From contig NZ_JACHOT010000010.1 of assembly GCF_014200015.1 (NCBI RefSeq), forward strand, positions 1-64,000: DNA of 64,000 nt, written 5' to 3'. This document shows positions 26,869-35,088 of this stretch, in pieces (the stretch's first letter is position 1; the number at the start of each line of letters is the position of its first letter). The position numbers were made by a program, and so were the translations under genes. The notes under the pieces are model-generated. The model was not told the origin of the DNA. It ran no database searches and worked only from the letters and a program-made list of their open reading frames with translations. The DNA comes from Aminobacter niigataensis. GTDB taxonomy: Bacteria > Pseudomonadota > Alphaproteobacteria > Rhizobiales > Rhizobiaceae.

Positions 26869-28257
26869 ATGACATCTCCTTCCGGCTCGAGCATCGACGA
26901 GGCCAGGGCCTTCCTCGACGCCAATCCCGACATAGAAGCCTTCGACATCGTGCTGACCGACGCCAATGGCGTCGGCCGCGGCAAGATCATCCGCCGCCAC
27001 GAGTTGATGGGGCTCTACGAAGGCGGGCGGCACCTGCCGATCTCGATCCTTGGCCTCGACATCACCGGCGAGGACGTGCACGAAACCGGGCTGATCTGGG
27101 ATTCCGGCGACGGCGACCTCAGGGCGTGGCCGATCCCGGGCACGCTGAAGCCGATGCATGGCACGAGCCCTGCGCGCGGCCAGTTGCTGATGTCGATGTA
27201 CCATCTCGACGGCGCGCCGATGACCTCGGACCCCAGGCTCGTGCTGCAGCGCCAGGTCGACAAGCTGGCAGCAAAGGGCCTGCATCCGGCCGGTGCCTTC
27301 GAGCTCGAGTTCTTCCTGCTGTCCAACGAACGCGACGGGGACGGCAAGGTCCAGCCGGCACGCGCCGTGCTCGATGGCCGCGCCTCGGGCAAGACCGAGG
27401 TCTATTCGGTCGACCATCTGCACGGCATGGAGCCGCTGTTCTCCGACATCTATGCCGCGGCCAAGCTGCAGGGCATTCCGGCGGAAACCGTCATTTCGGA
27501 ATACGCGCCGGGCCAATACGAACTCACCTTGCGCTACCGCAAGGACGTGATGCAGGCCGCCGACGACCTGATCATGCTGAAGCGCATCGTCCGCATGCAG
27601 GCGCGCCGCCACGGCGTGACCGCATGCTTCATGGCCAAGCCGATCGAGAAATATGCCGGCTCTGGCATGCATTTCCACGCCTCGCTGCTCGACAGCAACG
27701 GCACCAACGTATTCACCGAAGCCAAGGAAGGCGAATGGCAGCCGAAGCTGCTGCACGCGCTCGGCGGCCTCGCCGACACCATGGCGGAGTCGATGCTGGT
27801 GTTTGCCCCGCACGCCAACTCCTGGCGCCGCTTCGTGTCGCAGTCCTACGCGCCGGTGGCGCCGACCTGGGGCGTCAACAACCGCTCGGTGGCGCTGCGC
27901 GTGCCTGCGGGCGACGCCAGGAACCGCCGCATCGAACACCGCCCCTCGGGTGTCGACGCCAATCCGTATCTGGTCGCAGCAACCATCCTCGCCGGCATCT
28001 CCAAGGGCTTGGAAGAACAGCTCGACCCCGGCCCCGAGACGTCAGGCAATGGCTATGAGCAGGCCGAAGGCAGCGAAAGCGTGATGCCGCCGGACTGGCG
28101 CACCGCGATCGAGGCGGCGAAGCGCTCGGAGTTCCTGCGCGAAGCGCTCGGCCACGACCTGCACCGCACCTTCACGGCAATCAAGGAAGCCGAGTACCTG
28201 CGCGTTGCCCGCACGGTGAGCGAGTTGGACTACCACCTCTATTTGCACGAGGTTTGA
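26869..28257 (+). CDS. Glutamine synthetase family protein (GlnA3/PuuA-like)
   Basis: A 462-residue enzyme of the glutamine synthetase fold, which joins glutamate to ammonia or an amine using ATP. The N-terminal beta-grasp part includes DIVLTDANGVGRGKIIRR. In the catalytic domain FELEFFLL (metal ligands), YEL and GSGMHFHASLLD (nucleotide and metal site), and RRIEHRPSGVDANPYLVAA are clear. It lacks the length and adenylylation features expected of GlnA-I, so gamma-glutamylation of an amine is more likely than primary ammonia assimilation. The ATG at 26869 was used; a TTG at 26857 with AGGA three bases upstream is possible. Confidence 0.88.
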   Translation: MTSPSGSSIDEARAFLDANPDIEAFDIVLTDANGVGRGKIIRRHELMGLYEGGRHLPISILGLDITGEDVHETGLIWDSGDGDLRAWPIPGTLKPMHGTSPARGQLLMSMYHLDGAPMTSDPRLVLQRQVDKLAAKGLHPAGAFELEFFLLSNERDGDGKVQPARAVLDGRASGKTEVYSVDHLHGMEPLFSDIYAAAKLQGIPAETVISEYAPGQYELTLRYRKDVMQAADDLIMLKRIVRMQARRHGVTACFMAKPIEKYAGSGMHFHASLLDSNGTNVFTEAKEGEWQPKLLHALGGLADTMAESMLVFAPHANSWRRFVSQSYAPVAPTWGVNNRSVALRVPAGDARNRRIEHRPSGVDANPYLVAATILAGISKGLEEQLDPGPETSGNGYEQAEGSESVMPPDWRTAIEAAKRSEFLREALGHDLHRTFTAIKEAEYLRVARTVSELDYHLYLHEV

Positions 28258-28274
28258 GGGCGGATAGCAGCCGG

Positions 28275-28568
28275 CTAGGACTTTGGCGCCGGCTGTATCG
28301 TCACGGTCAGACCGAGACTCCTGACGACGCCGAGCAGCGTCGTCAGTCGCGGGTCACCGTGGGCGCTGAGGGCTTTGTAAAGGCCTTCACGCGTTACTCC
28401 GGCATCCTTTGCAACTTGGCTCATGCCACGAGCACGGGCCACCACACCAAGTGCGTGCGCAATGTAAGCCGCGTCACCAGTCTCAAAAGCATCGGAAAGC
28501 AACTCAGCCTGCGCTTCAGGCGTGTCGAGATAGGATGCCGCGTCGAATGGAGTGGTCTTAAGGGCCAT
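28275..28568 (-). CDS. Antitoxin of the HigA/putative addiction module family
   Basis: A 97-residue XRE-type antitoxin. It opens ALKTTPFDAASYLDTPEAQA, a form typical of the addiction-module antidote family, and has the helix-turn-helix GMSQVAKDAGVTREGLYKAL (about residues 48-67). The ATG at 28568 follows GGAGGTTTGAGT. It lies two bases after the stop of the toxin gene, giving the toxin-first order characteristic of HigBA systems. Confidence 0.9.
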   Translation of the reverse strand: MALKTTPFDAASYLDTPEAQAELLSDAFETGDAAYIAHALGVVARARGMSQVAKDAGVTREGLYKALSAHGDPRLTTLLGVVRSLGLTVTIQPAPKS

Positions 28569-28570
28569 AC

Positions 28571-28858
28571 TCAAACCTCCTTGGCCAGTTCCAAAGCGCG
28601 CTTGATGTCGCGCGCCTGGTTGGATTTGTCGCCGCCACATAGCAGAATAATCAGTATCCTTCCGCTCTGCACGAAATAGACCCGATAGCCGGGACCGAAG
28701 TTCACGCGCAGTTCGCCGATGCCATCGAAGAATTTGACATCGCCAAACAGACCGGCCTCGAGCCGAACCACGCGTTGGGCGACCTTGCGCCGGTCCGCCA
28801 AGTCCCGAAGCCCATCAATCCAGTCTCGGAATGTGTCGGTCTGACGGACCTCGAACAT
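28571..28858 (-). CDS. RelE/ParE-family (HigB-like) toxin
   Basis: A 95-residue RelE-fold protein, opening FEVRQTDTFRDWIDGLRDLA and ending with the RelE-type sheet FVQSGRILIILLCGGDKSNQ followed by ARDIKRALELAKEV. These proteins usually cleave mRNA on the ribosome. The start at 28858 is directly preceded by an operator (28861-28876), and an upstream ATG would lie within it. The gene is first in a two-gene unit with its antitoxin. Confidence 0.9.
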   Translation of the reverse strand: MFEVRQTDTFRDWIDGLRDLADRRKVAQRVVRLEAGLFGDVKFFDGIGELRVNFGPGYRVYFVQSGRILIILLCGGDKSNQARDIKRALELAKEV

Positions 28859-28860
28859 GC

Positions 28861-28916
28861 GTGAACTATAATTCACAGTCGCCTGGGAGTCAATGCTGAT
28901 GTAAACTATCGTTCAC
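28861..28916. promoter_or_regulatory. Paired operators of the toxin-antitoxin unit
   Basis: GTGAACTATAATTCAC (28861-28876) is an inverted repeat with arms GTGAA/TTCAC, and GTAAACTATCGTTCAC (28901-28916) is a second copy differing at three positions. Their starts are 40 bases apart, close to four helical turns. The first includes a TATA-rich promoter-like centre and abuts the toxin start, so binding would block transcription. Confidence 0.8.
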
Positions 28917-29054
28917 AGCGCTGATCGCCTTCAAGCCGCTAGACAGTTTTGCCACGCCAAGATCGAGCTTTGCTGATCTTATGTTCCAATCACATTTCGC
29001 TGCCCTGCAGCAAAGACTCTGGCCTTATCGGTCGAAAGAACATACCATGAACGG

Positions 29055-30290
29055 ATGCCCATTCTTTCCACCCACGAGAAACTCGCGATCCTCTCCGACG
29101 CAGCGAAATACGACGCCTCCTGCGCCTCGTCGGGCGCCGGCGGGCGCGACTCGCTGGCGTCGCGCGGCATCGGCTCGACCGAAGGCATGGGCATCTGCCA
29201 CTCCTATGCGCCCGACGGCCGCTGCATCTCGCTGCTCAAGATCCTGCTGACCAATTTCTGCATCTACGACTGCAGCTATTGCATCAACCGCTCGTCCTCC
29301 AATGTCCGCCGCGCCCGCTTCACGGTCGACGAGGTCGTGCGGCTGACCATGGACTTCTACAAGCGCAACTACATCGAGGGGCTGTTCCTGTCCTCCGGCG
29401 TCATCCGCTCGCCCGACGAGACGATGGGCGAGATGGTAGAGGTGGCCAGGCGGCTTAGGCTCGACGAGAAGTTCGGCGGTTACATCCATCTCAAGACGAT
29501 CCCGGAAGCCTCTGCCGAGCTGGTCGAGAAGGCCGGCCTCTATGCCGATCGCCTGTCGATCAATGTCGAGCTGCCGACCGACGAGGGCGTGAAACGACTG
29601 GCGCCGGAGAAGCGGCCCGAGACGATTCGTGTCTCGATGGCCAGGTTGCGCTCGAAGATCGAGGAAAAGGCGGAACCGACGCTGAGAACCAAGAAACGCG
29701 AACGGTTCGCACCCGGTGGCCAGTCGACCCAGATGATCATCGGCGCTGACGCCACGCCCGACGCCGGCATCCTCAAGACCAGCGCCCGGCTCTATGGCAG
29801 CTACCAGCTGCGCCGCGTCTATTACTCGGCCTTCAGCCCGATCCCCGATGCCTCGTCGGCGCTGCCGCTGAAAAGGCCGCCGCTGATGCGCGAACACCGG
29901 CTCTACCAGGCCGACTGGCTGATGCGCTTTTACGGCTTCGACCAAGGCGAGATTCTCGACGGCACGACGGACGGCATGCTCGACCTGGAAATCGACCCCA
30001 AGCTCGCCTGGGCCCTTCGTAACCGCGCTTTGTTTCCGGTCGACGTCAACCGAGCCGAAAGGGAGACGCTGCTGCGCATTCCCGGGCTCGGCACGCGGGT
30101 GGTCAAGCGTATCCTAGAGACACGCCGCTTCCGGCGACTGCGCCTCGAGGACATCGGCAGGCTTTGCCAGTCCATCGCCAAGGTCCGTCCGTTCATCGTC
30201 GCCGAAGGCTGGTCGCCTGGTGCGTCGACCGATGCCTCGCGCCTGCGCGAGACGGTGGCGCCACAACCCCGGCAACTGGCGCTGTTCTGA
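29055..30290 (+). CDS. Putative DNA modification/repair radical SAM protein
   Basis: A 411-residue radical SAM enzyme. The cluster motif CIYDCSYC (CxxxCxxC, about residues 69-76) is preceded by the family signature GMGICHSYAPDGRCISLLKI, and a helix-hairpin-helix DNA-binding region is visible at the end (LLRIPGLGTRVVKRILETRR). This combination matches the family usually encoded next to UdgX. Its stop codon overlaps the udgX start (TGATG), so the two proteins are made together. The reaction is not established. Confidence 0.93.
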   Translation: MPILSTHEKLAILSDAAKYDASCASSGAGGRDSLASRGIGSTEGMGICHSYAPDGRCISLLKILLTNFCIYDCSYCINRSSSNVRRARFTVDEVVRLTMDFYKRNYIEGLFLSSGVIRSPDETMGEMVEVARRLRLDEKFGGYIHLKTIPEASAELVEKAGLYADRLSINVELPTDEGVKRLAPEKRPETIRVSMARLRSKIEEKAEPTLRTKKRERFAPGGQSTQMIIGADATPDAGILKTSARLYGSYQLRRVYYSAFSPIPDASSALPLKRPPLMREHRLYQADWLMRFYGFDQGEILDGTTDGMLDLEIDPKLAWALRNRALFPVDVNRAERETLLRIPGLGTRVVKRILETRRFRRLRLEDIGRLCQSIAKVRPFIVAEGWSPGASTDASRLRETVAPQPRQLALF

Positions 30291-31750
30291 TGGCCATCCA
30301 GCCCGCATTCGCGCTCGCCGCCCACAGCGTACGCCTCGCCAGTCCGACAGATTTCGACGGCTGGCGCGATGCGGCGCGCCGGCTGGCCCTCAACGAGGTG
30401 AAGCCCGAGGACATCGAGTGGCATATCGGCGACGCGGGAGGTACCGGCAGGGACTTACCACCAGCGCCCGTGGGCGTGGAACTGCGGGTTGCCAAGGACT
30501 TCATCGACCGCGCGGCAGCCGTCGCCTGCCACAGCCACAGTGAGCGCTTCGCCCTGCTCTATCACCTGCTGTGGCGGCAGCGCCAGGAACCGCATTTGCT
30601 CCGGATCGCCTCGGACCCCGACGTGCGCCGCTTCGAGGCGATGGAGAAATCGGTTCGGCGCGACGAGCACAAGATGCATGCCTTCGTCCGCTTCCGGAAG
30701 ATCGGCGACGGCAATAGTGAGCGCTTCGTAGCCTGGTTCGAGCCCGACCACTTCATCCTCGAACGTGCCTCCTCGTTCTTCGTGCGCCGCTTCACCGGCA
30801 TGCTCTGGGCAATCCTCACGCCGCATGCTTCGGCAGAATGGAATCGCGAAAGGTTGGCGCTTGGACCCGGCGCATCAAAGGACGATGCCCCCGCCGCAGA
30901 CCAATCGGAAGATATGTGGCGGACCTATTTCGCCAGCATCTTCAATCCCGCCCGCCTCAAGGTGAAGGCGATGCAATCGGAGATGCCGAAGAAATACTGG
31001 CGGAACCTTCCCGAGGCCTCGCTCATTCCCGGCTTGGTAGCCGGCGCCGACCAGGCCGCCAGGGAGATGATCGCGAGGATGCCGACGATGCCAGCTCCGC
31101 ATCACCAGGCGATACAGGCCAGGCATTGGCCGGCTGCGGAAGTACCGACGGAGACTGAGGCTCAATCCATCGACGCCCTGCGCCAGCAGGCGAGCCAGTG
31201 CCGGCGCTGCCCGCTGTGGAGCGAAGCGACCCAGACGGTTTTCGGCGAAGGCCCCGACGATACCGAACTGGTGTTTGTCGGCGAGCAGCCCGGCGACCAG
31301 GAAGATCTTCAAGGCCGGCCCTTCGTCGGCCCCGCCGGCAAGATCTTCGACGCGGTACTTCAGGAAACCGGCATCGACCGCACGGCGGTTTACGTCACCA
31401 ATGCCGTCAAGCACTTCAAGTTCGAACCGCGCGGCAAGCGCCGCATCCACAGCAGGCCGAATGCCGGCGAGGTGCAGGCCTGTCGCTGGTGGCTGGCGCA
31501 GGAACTCAAGCTGCTGAAACCTCGACTGGTGGTGGCGCTCGGCGCCACCGCGGCCCAGTCACTGCTGCAGGCACCGGTGGCGATCACTAAACAGCGTGGC
31601 CAGACCATCAGCCGTGGCGACGGCCTCGCCGTATTCCTGACGATCCACCCTTCCTACATCCTGCGCATCCGCGAAGCGGAACAAGCCGCGGCGGAGCGTG
31701 CCCGCTTTGCCGAGGACATCAGGACGGTGCGCGCGATGATGGCTGCCTGA
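30290..31750 (+). CDS. udgX: UdgX-type uracil-DNA glycosylase fused to DUF4130 domain
   Basis: A 486-residue protein. Residues 1-270 form the DUF4130 domain (FALLYHLLWRQRQEPHLL, FEPDHFILERASSFFVRRF, ASIFNPARLKVKAMQSEMPKKYW). The remainder is an Fe-S family uracil-DNA glycosylase with CRRCPLW, FVGEQPGDQEDLQGRPFVGPAG, and the UdgX-specific loop RGKRRIHSRP, whose His is known to become covalently linked to the abasic site. LTIHPSYILRI is the C-terminal motif. It overlaps the radical SAM gene by one base. Tight trapping of uracil in DNA is the family's known activity. Confidence 0.95.
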   Translation: MAIQPAFALAAHSVRLASPTDFDGWRDAARRLALNEVKPEDIEWHIGDAGGTGRDLPPAPVGVELRVAKDFIDRAAAVACHSHSERFALLYHLLWRQRQEPHLLRIASDPDVRRFEAMEKSVRRDEHKMHAFVRFRKIGDGNSERFVAWFEPDHFILERASSFFVRRFTGMLWAILTPHASAEWNRERLALGPGASKDDAPAADQSEDMWRTYFASIFNPARLKVKAMQSEMPKKYWRNLPEASLIPGLVAGADQAAREMIARMPTMPAPHHQAIQARHWPAAEVPTETEAQSIDALRQQASQCRRCPLWSEATQTVFGEGPDDTELVFVGEQPGDQEDLQGRPFVGPAGKIFDAVLQETGIDRTAVYVTNAVKHFKFEPRGKRRIHSRPNAGEVQACRWWLAQELKLLKPRLVVALGATAAQSLLQAPVAITKQRGQTISRGDGLAVFLTIHPSYILRIREAEQAAAERARFAEDIRTVRAMMAA

Positions 31751-31751
31751 T

Positions 31752-33017
31752 CTATCTGACCAGGATCGCCCTGAGATCGTTGACGTTTGTGCCGGTCGGC
31801 CCGGGGACAAAAAGATCGCCCACCGCGTTGAACGCCGTCCAGGCGTTGTTGCCGGCGAGCATCGCCTTGGCATCGACGCCTTCACCGTGCATCCGCGCCA
31901 CGGTCGAGCCGTCGGCGAAGGCACCGGCATTGTCTTCCGAGCCGTCGATGCCGTCGGTATCGGCGGCCAGCGCGTCGATGCCCTGGAGCCCGTCAATGCC
32001 GATGGCGAAGGCGAGCAGGAATTCGCTGTTGCGGCCGCCCTTGCCTTTTGCGCGCAGCGTGACCGTGGTCTCGCCGCCCGACAGGATCAGCACCGGCTTT
32101 CGGAACGGACGGTTGCGCACGGCGACCTCGCGGGCGATCGCGGCATGCACGCCACCTACTTCGCGCGCCTCGCCTTCGATCGCGTCGGACAGGATCACCG
32201 TTTCGACCCCGAGCTTGCGGGCCGCTGCGGCGGCCGCGTCGAGCGACACGGCGGCCGAGGCGATGACATGCACCTCGTTGCGGGCAAAGCGCGGATCGGA
32301 AGGCTGGGGAGCGTCGGCGGCTGCCGAGTTGATGTGGGCCATGACGTTGGCCGGCAGCGCGATCCTGTAGGTCTCGATCATCCTGAGCGCGTCGGCGCGC
32401 GAGGCCTCGTCGGGCACCGTCGGCCCCGATGCAACCAGCGCCGGGTTGTCGCCTGGGATGTCCGACACCACCAGCGAGACCACGCGCGCCGGATAGGCTG
32501 CGGCGGCGAGCCTGCCGCCCTTGATGCCGGAGATGTGCTTGCGGATGGTGTTCATCGCCGAGATCGGCGCGCCCGAGGCAAGCAGCGCCTCGTTGACGGC
32601 AATCTCGTCGGCAAGCGTCAGGCTGCCTGCCGGCGATGGCAGCAGCGCCGAACCGCCACCGGAGACCAGGGCCACGACGAGGTCGTCCTCGGACAGGCCC
32701 GAGACCGTCTCTAGAAGGAGCTTGGCGGCCTCAAGGCCGTTGGCATCGGGTACCGGATGCGAAGCCTCGATGATCTTGATGCGCTTGCAGAGTGCCGCAA
32801 ATCCGTAGCGCGTGACGACGACACCTTCCAGCGGGCCGTCCCATGCCTTTTCGAAAGCGGCGGCCATTTGCGCCGAGCCCTTGCCGGCGCCGATGACGAT
32901 GGTGCGGCCCTTGGGCTTTTCCGGTAAGTGGCGGCGGATGGTGAGTTCCGCGTCGGCGGCCGCGACAGCGGCCTCGAAAATGCTGGTGAGAAACTGCTTC
33001 GGGTCGGTCATGGCCAT
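31752..33017 (-). CDS. gckA: Glycerate 2-kinase (DUF4147/MOFRL family)
   Basis: A 421-residue kinase converting glycerate to 2-phosphoglycerate. The N-terminal domain shows RTIVIGAGKGSAQMAAAFE and ALVSGGGSALLPSP; the MOFRL C-terminal domain shows ILSGGETTVTLRAKGKGGRN and ALAADTDGIDGSEDNAGA. I took the ATG at 33017; an ATG at 33011 and a TTG at 33029 are alternatives. It lies 18 bases after the UPF0303 gene, and guaD lies upstream on the same strand. Glyoxylate from ureidoglycolate is normally salvaged via glycerate, which links this gene to the purine block. Confidence 0.92.
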   Translation of the reverse strand: MAMTDPKQFLTSIFEAAVAAADAELTIRRHLPEKPKGRTIVIGAGKGSAQMAAAFEKAWDGPLEGVVVTRYGFAALCKRIKIIEASHPVPDANGLEAAKLLLETVSGLSEDDLVVALVSGGGSALLPSPAGSLTLADEIAVNEALLASGAPISAMNTIRKHISGIKGGRLAAAAYPARVVSLVVSDIPGDNPALVASGPTVPDEASRADALRMIETYRIALPANVMAHINSAAADAPQPSDPRFARNEVHVIASAAVSLDAAAAAARKLGVETVILSDAIEGEAREVGGVHAAIAREVAVRNRPFRKPVLILSGGETTVTLRAKGKGGRNSEFLLAFAIGIDGLQGIDALAADTDGIDGSEDNAGAFADGSTVARMHGEGVDAKAMLAGNNAWTAFNAVGDLFVPGPTGTNVNDLRAILVR

Positions 33018-33035
33018 CGGTACGCTCAAACTCTC

Positions 33036-33542
33036 TCAGCTGCTCGAAACGGGGGACAAGGCAAGCTCGTCGCCGGGGATGCCAAGGTGGGCGCAGAGTG
33101 CCGCGACCACCACCTCATGATCCTGACGCTCGGGCAGGCCCGAAACGGCAATGGCACCGACGACGCCAACGCCTTTGACGCGGATCGGAAAGCCGCCGCC
33201 GGCCAGCACATAGTCGTCGATCGGCAGCGCATCGCCGACGGGAAAGGTGCGGTCCGTCCGCGACTTTTGCAGCACCATGCGATAGCTGCTGCGGTGGAAG
33301 GTCCTGACGACGTTGATCTTGCGCCGCGCCCATTCGGTATTGTTGACCGTCGAGCCGGGCAGCGCGCAGTAGAACAGTGCGCGGTCCCACAGGCGGATGT
33401 CGACGATGATGGGGAAGTTTTCCGACAGGCCGCGCGCCCGGATGGCCGCGCCGATGTCGAACGCCACGGCCTCGTCGAAGCGCTCGAAGACCAGTCGGTC
33501 CTCCTGCTCGGCGATCTTGTCCAGATCCTCGGCTGCTGCCAT
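33036..33542 (-). CDS. UPF0303 (DUF336/GlcG-like, haem-degrading-type) protein
   Basis: A 168-residue small alpha/beta protein of the UPF0303/HbpS-like group. It contains FDIGAAIRARG, IVDIRLWDRALFYCALPG, WARRKINVVRTFHRSSY and GGGFPIRVKGVGVVGAIAVS, the last being the hallmark of the DUF336 family. GGAGGAACGGACG precedes the ATG at 33542. It lies between guaD (58 bases away) and gckA (18 bases away), all on one strand, so it probably belongs to that unit. No catalytic role is proven for the family. Confidence 0.85.
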   Translation of the reverse strand: MAAAEDLDKIAEQEDRLVFERFDEAVAFDIGAAIRARGLSENFPIIVDIRLWDRALFYCALPGSTVNNTEWARRKINVVRTFHRSSYRMVLQKSRTDRTFPVGDALPIDDYVLAGGGFPIRVKGVGVVGAIAVSGLPERQDHEVVVAALCAHLGIPGDELALSPVSSS

Positions 33543-33599
33543 CGTCCGTTCCTCCATCAGACACGGCTCACATGGCAGACACAGGCGGAGGACGCAAGG

Positions 33600-34919
33600 T
33601 CAGGCGGCTTGATCCATCGTCGTCTTGGCGGCTTTGCCCGCGACATAAACCTCCACCACGGCGCGGTCATCGCCCAGCGTTTGCAGCAGGAACAGCTCTT
33701 CGGCCAGTGTGCCGGTGCGTTCCATCCTCAGCCGCATGCCCGGCGTGGCGCGCGCATTGAGCACCACGATGTCGGCGTCGGTGCCGACTTCGAGGGTACC
33801 CACCTTGTCCGAAATCGACAGCGATTCGGCATTGCCGCGCGTCAGCTGCCAGTAGGAGGCCAGCGGGTTGAGCTTCTCGCCATTGAGGGCGATGACCTTG
33901 TAGGCCTCGTCCATCGTGCGCAGCATCGAATAGTTGGTACCGCCGCCGACGTCGGTTGCGGTAGCGATGCGCAGCGGCTTGTCGCGCTTGCGATAGCGCT
34001 GGTAGTCGAACAGGCCCGAGCCGAGGAACAGGTTGGAGGTCGGGCAGAACACCGCGATCGAGCCATGGTCGGAAATCGAGTCGGATTCGCGCTCGCCGAG
34101 ATGGATGCAGTGGCCGAGCAGCGTGCGTTTGCCGAGCAGGCCGTAGTGTTCGTAGACGTCGGTGTAGTCGCGCGACCAGGGATAGAGCTCCTGGGTGAAG
34201 GCGATCTCGGCGTGGTTTTCCGATAGGTGCGTCTGGATGTGCAGGTCTGGATGCTCGCGCGCCAGCTGGCTGGCCATCTCCATCTGCTCGGGCGTCGACG
34301 TGATGGCGAAGCGCGGCGTGATGGCATAATGCTGGCGGCCCTTGCCGTGCCACTCGGCAATCAGCGCCTTGGTGTCGTCATAGCTCGCCTGCGGCGTGTC
34401 CAGCACGCCATCCGGCGCGTTGCGGTCCATCATCACCTTGCCGGCGATGTTGAGCATGTTGCGGTCGTGCGATTCGGCGAAGAACGCCTCGGCCGACTGC
34501 TTGTGCACGGAGCAATAGGCAGCGACCGTCGTCGTGCCGTGGCGCACCATCTCGTCAAGGAACAGCCGCGCGATACGGCGGCCGTGCTGGGCATCGATAA
34601 AGCGTGTTTCCTCGGGGAACGTGTACTTGTTCAGCCATTCCAGTAGCTCGGCGCCATAGGCGGCGATGATCTGCATCTGCGGGATGTGGACATGGGCGTC
34701 GATGAAGCCGGGCAGGATCAGGTGCGGCCGATGGTCGATGACCTTGACGTCGCCGCCGGCCTGGGCCGCGACCTGGGCATAGGCGCCGACAGCGGCGATC
34801 TTGCCGTCGCGCATCAGCACCCCACCGTCTTCCTCATAGGCATAGGACGCATGGTCGTCGGCGCTGTCGGGCCAGCGCAGGAAGGACAAGGTACGGCCGC
34901 GAAGAAGTGTGGTGGTCAT
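33600..34919 (-). CDS. guaD: Guanine deaminase
   Basis: A 439-residue zinc amidohydrolase converting guanine to xanthine, the feed-in step for xanthine dehydrogenase. Metal ligands and motifs: PGFIDAHVHIPQMQII (HxH, about residues 74-76), HLSENHAEI, LLGHCIHLGERE and the late aspartate in TATDVGGGTNYSMLRTMDEA. FCPTSNLFLGSGLFDY is characteristic of GuaD among related deaminases. The length matches the family. It is on the same strand as puuD, 169 bases downstream of it with a palindromic repeat in the gap. Confidence 0.95.
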   Translation of the reverse strand: MTTTLLRGRTLSFLRWPDSADDHASYAYEEDGGVLMRDGKIAAVGAYAQVAAQAGGDVKVIDHRPHLILPGFIDAHVHIPQMQIIAAYGAELLEWLNKYTFPEETRFIDAQHGRRIARLFLDEMVRHGTTTVAAYCSVHKQSAEAFFAESHDRNMLNIAGKVMMDRNAPDGVLDTPQASYDDTKALIAEWHGKGRQHYAITPRFAITSTPEQMEMASQLAREHPDLHIQTHLSENHAEIAFTQELYPWSRDYTDVYEHYGLLGKRTLLGHCIHLGERESDSISDHGSIAVFCPTSNLFLGSGLFDYQRYRKRDKPLRIATATDVGGGTNYSMLRTMDEAYKVIALNGEKLNPLASYWQLTRGNAESLSISDKVGTLEVGTDADIVVLNARATPGMRLRMERTGTLAEELFLLQTLGDDRAVVEVYVAGKAAKTTMDQAA

Positions 34920-35035
34920 GATCGGACTCTACAAGCTTTCTGGCGTGGCGAAACCGCGGCTGTCGCCGCGCGTCGAAATGGGCGCGATGACGCGCCCTGA
35001 ACCTGCAATCTGCGTATCGCGGTCTTATTGCTGGA

Positions 35036-35080
35036 GCATGATCCTACCCGAAAACCGGGTTCCGTTTTTCGGGATCATGC
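35036..35080. repeat. Rhizobial palindromic repeat with GCATGATC arms
   Basis: GCATGATC and GATCATGC bound a hairpin whose inner arms are CCCGAAAA and TTTTCGGG around CCGGGTTCCG. It ends nine bases before the puuD stop, in the gap upstream of guaD. The motif is one I know as dispersed in many copies in rhizobial genomes. It may end or attenuate transcription between puuD and guaD. Confidence 0.85.
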
Positions 35081-35088
35081 GCCAGGCG

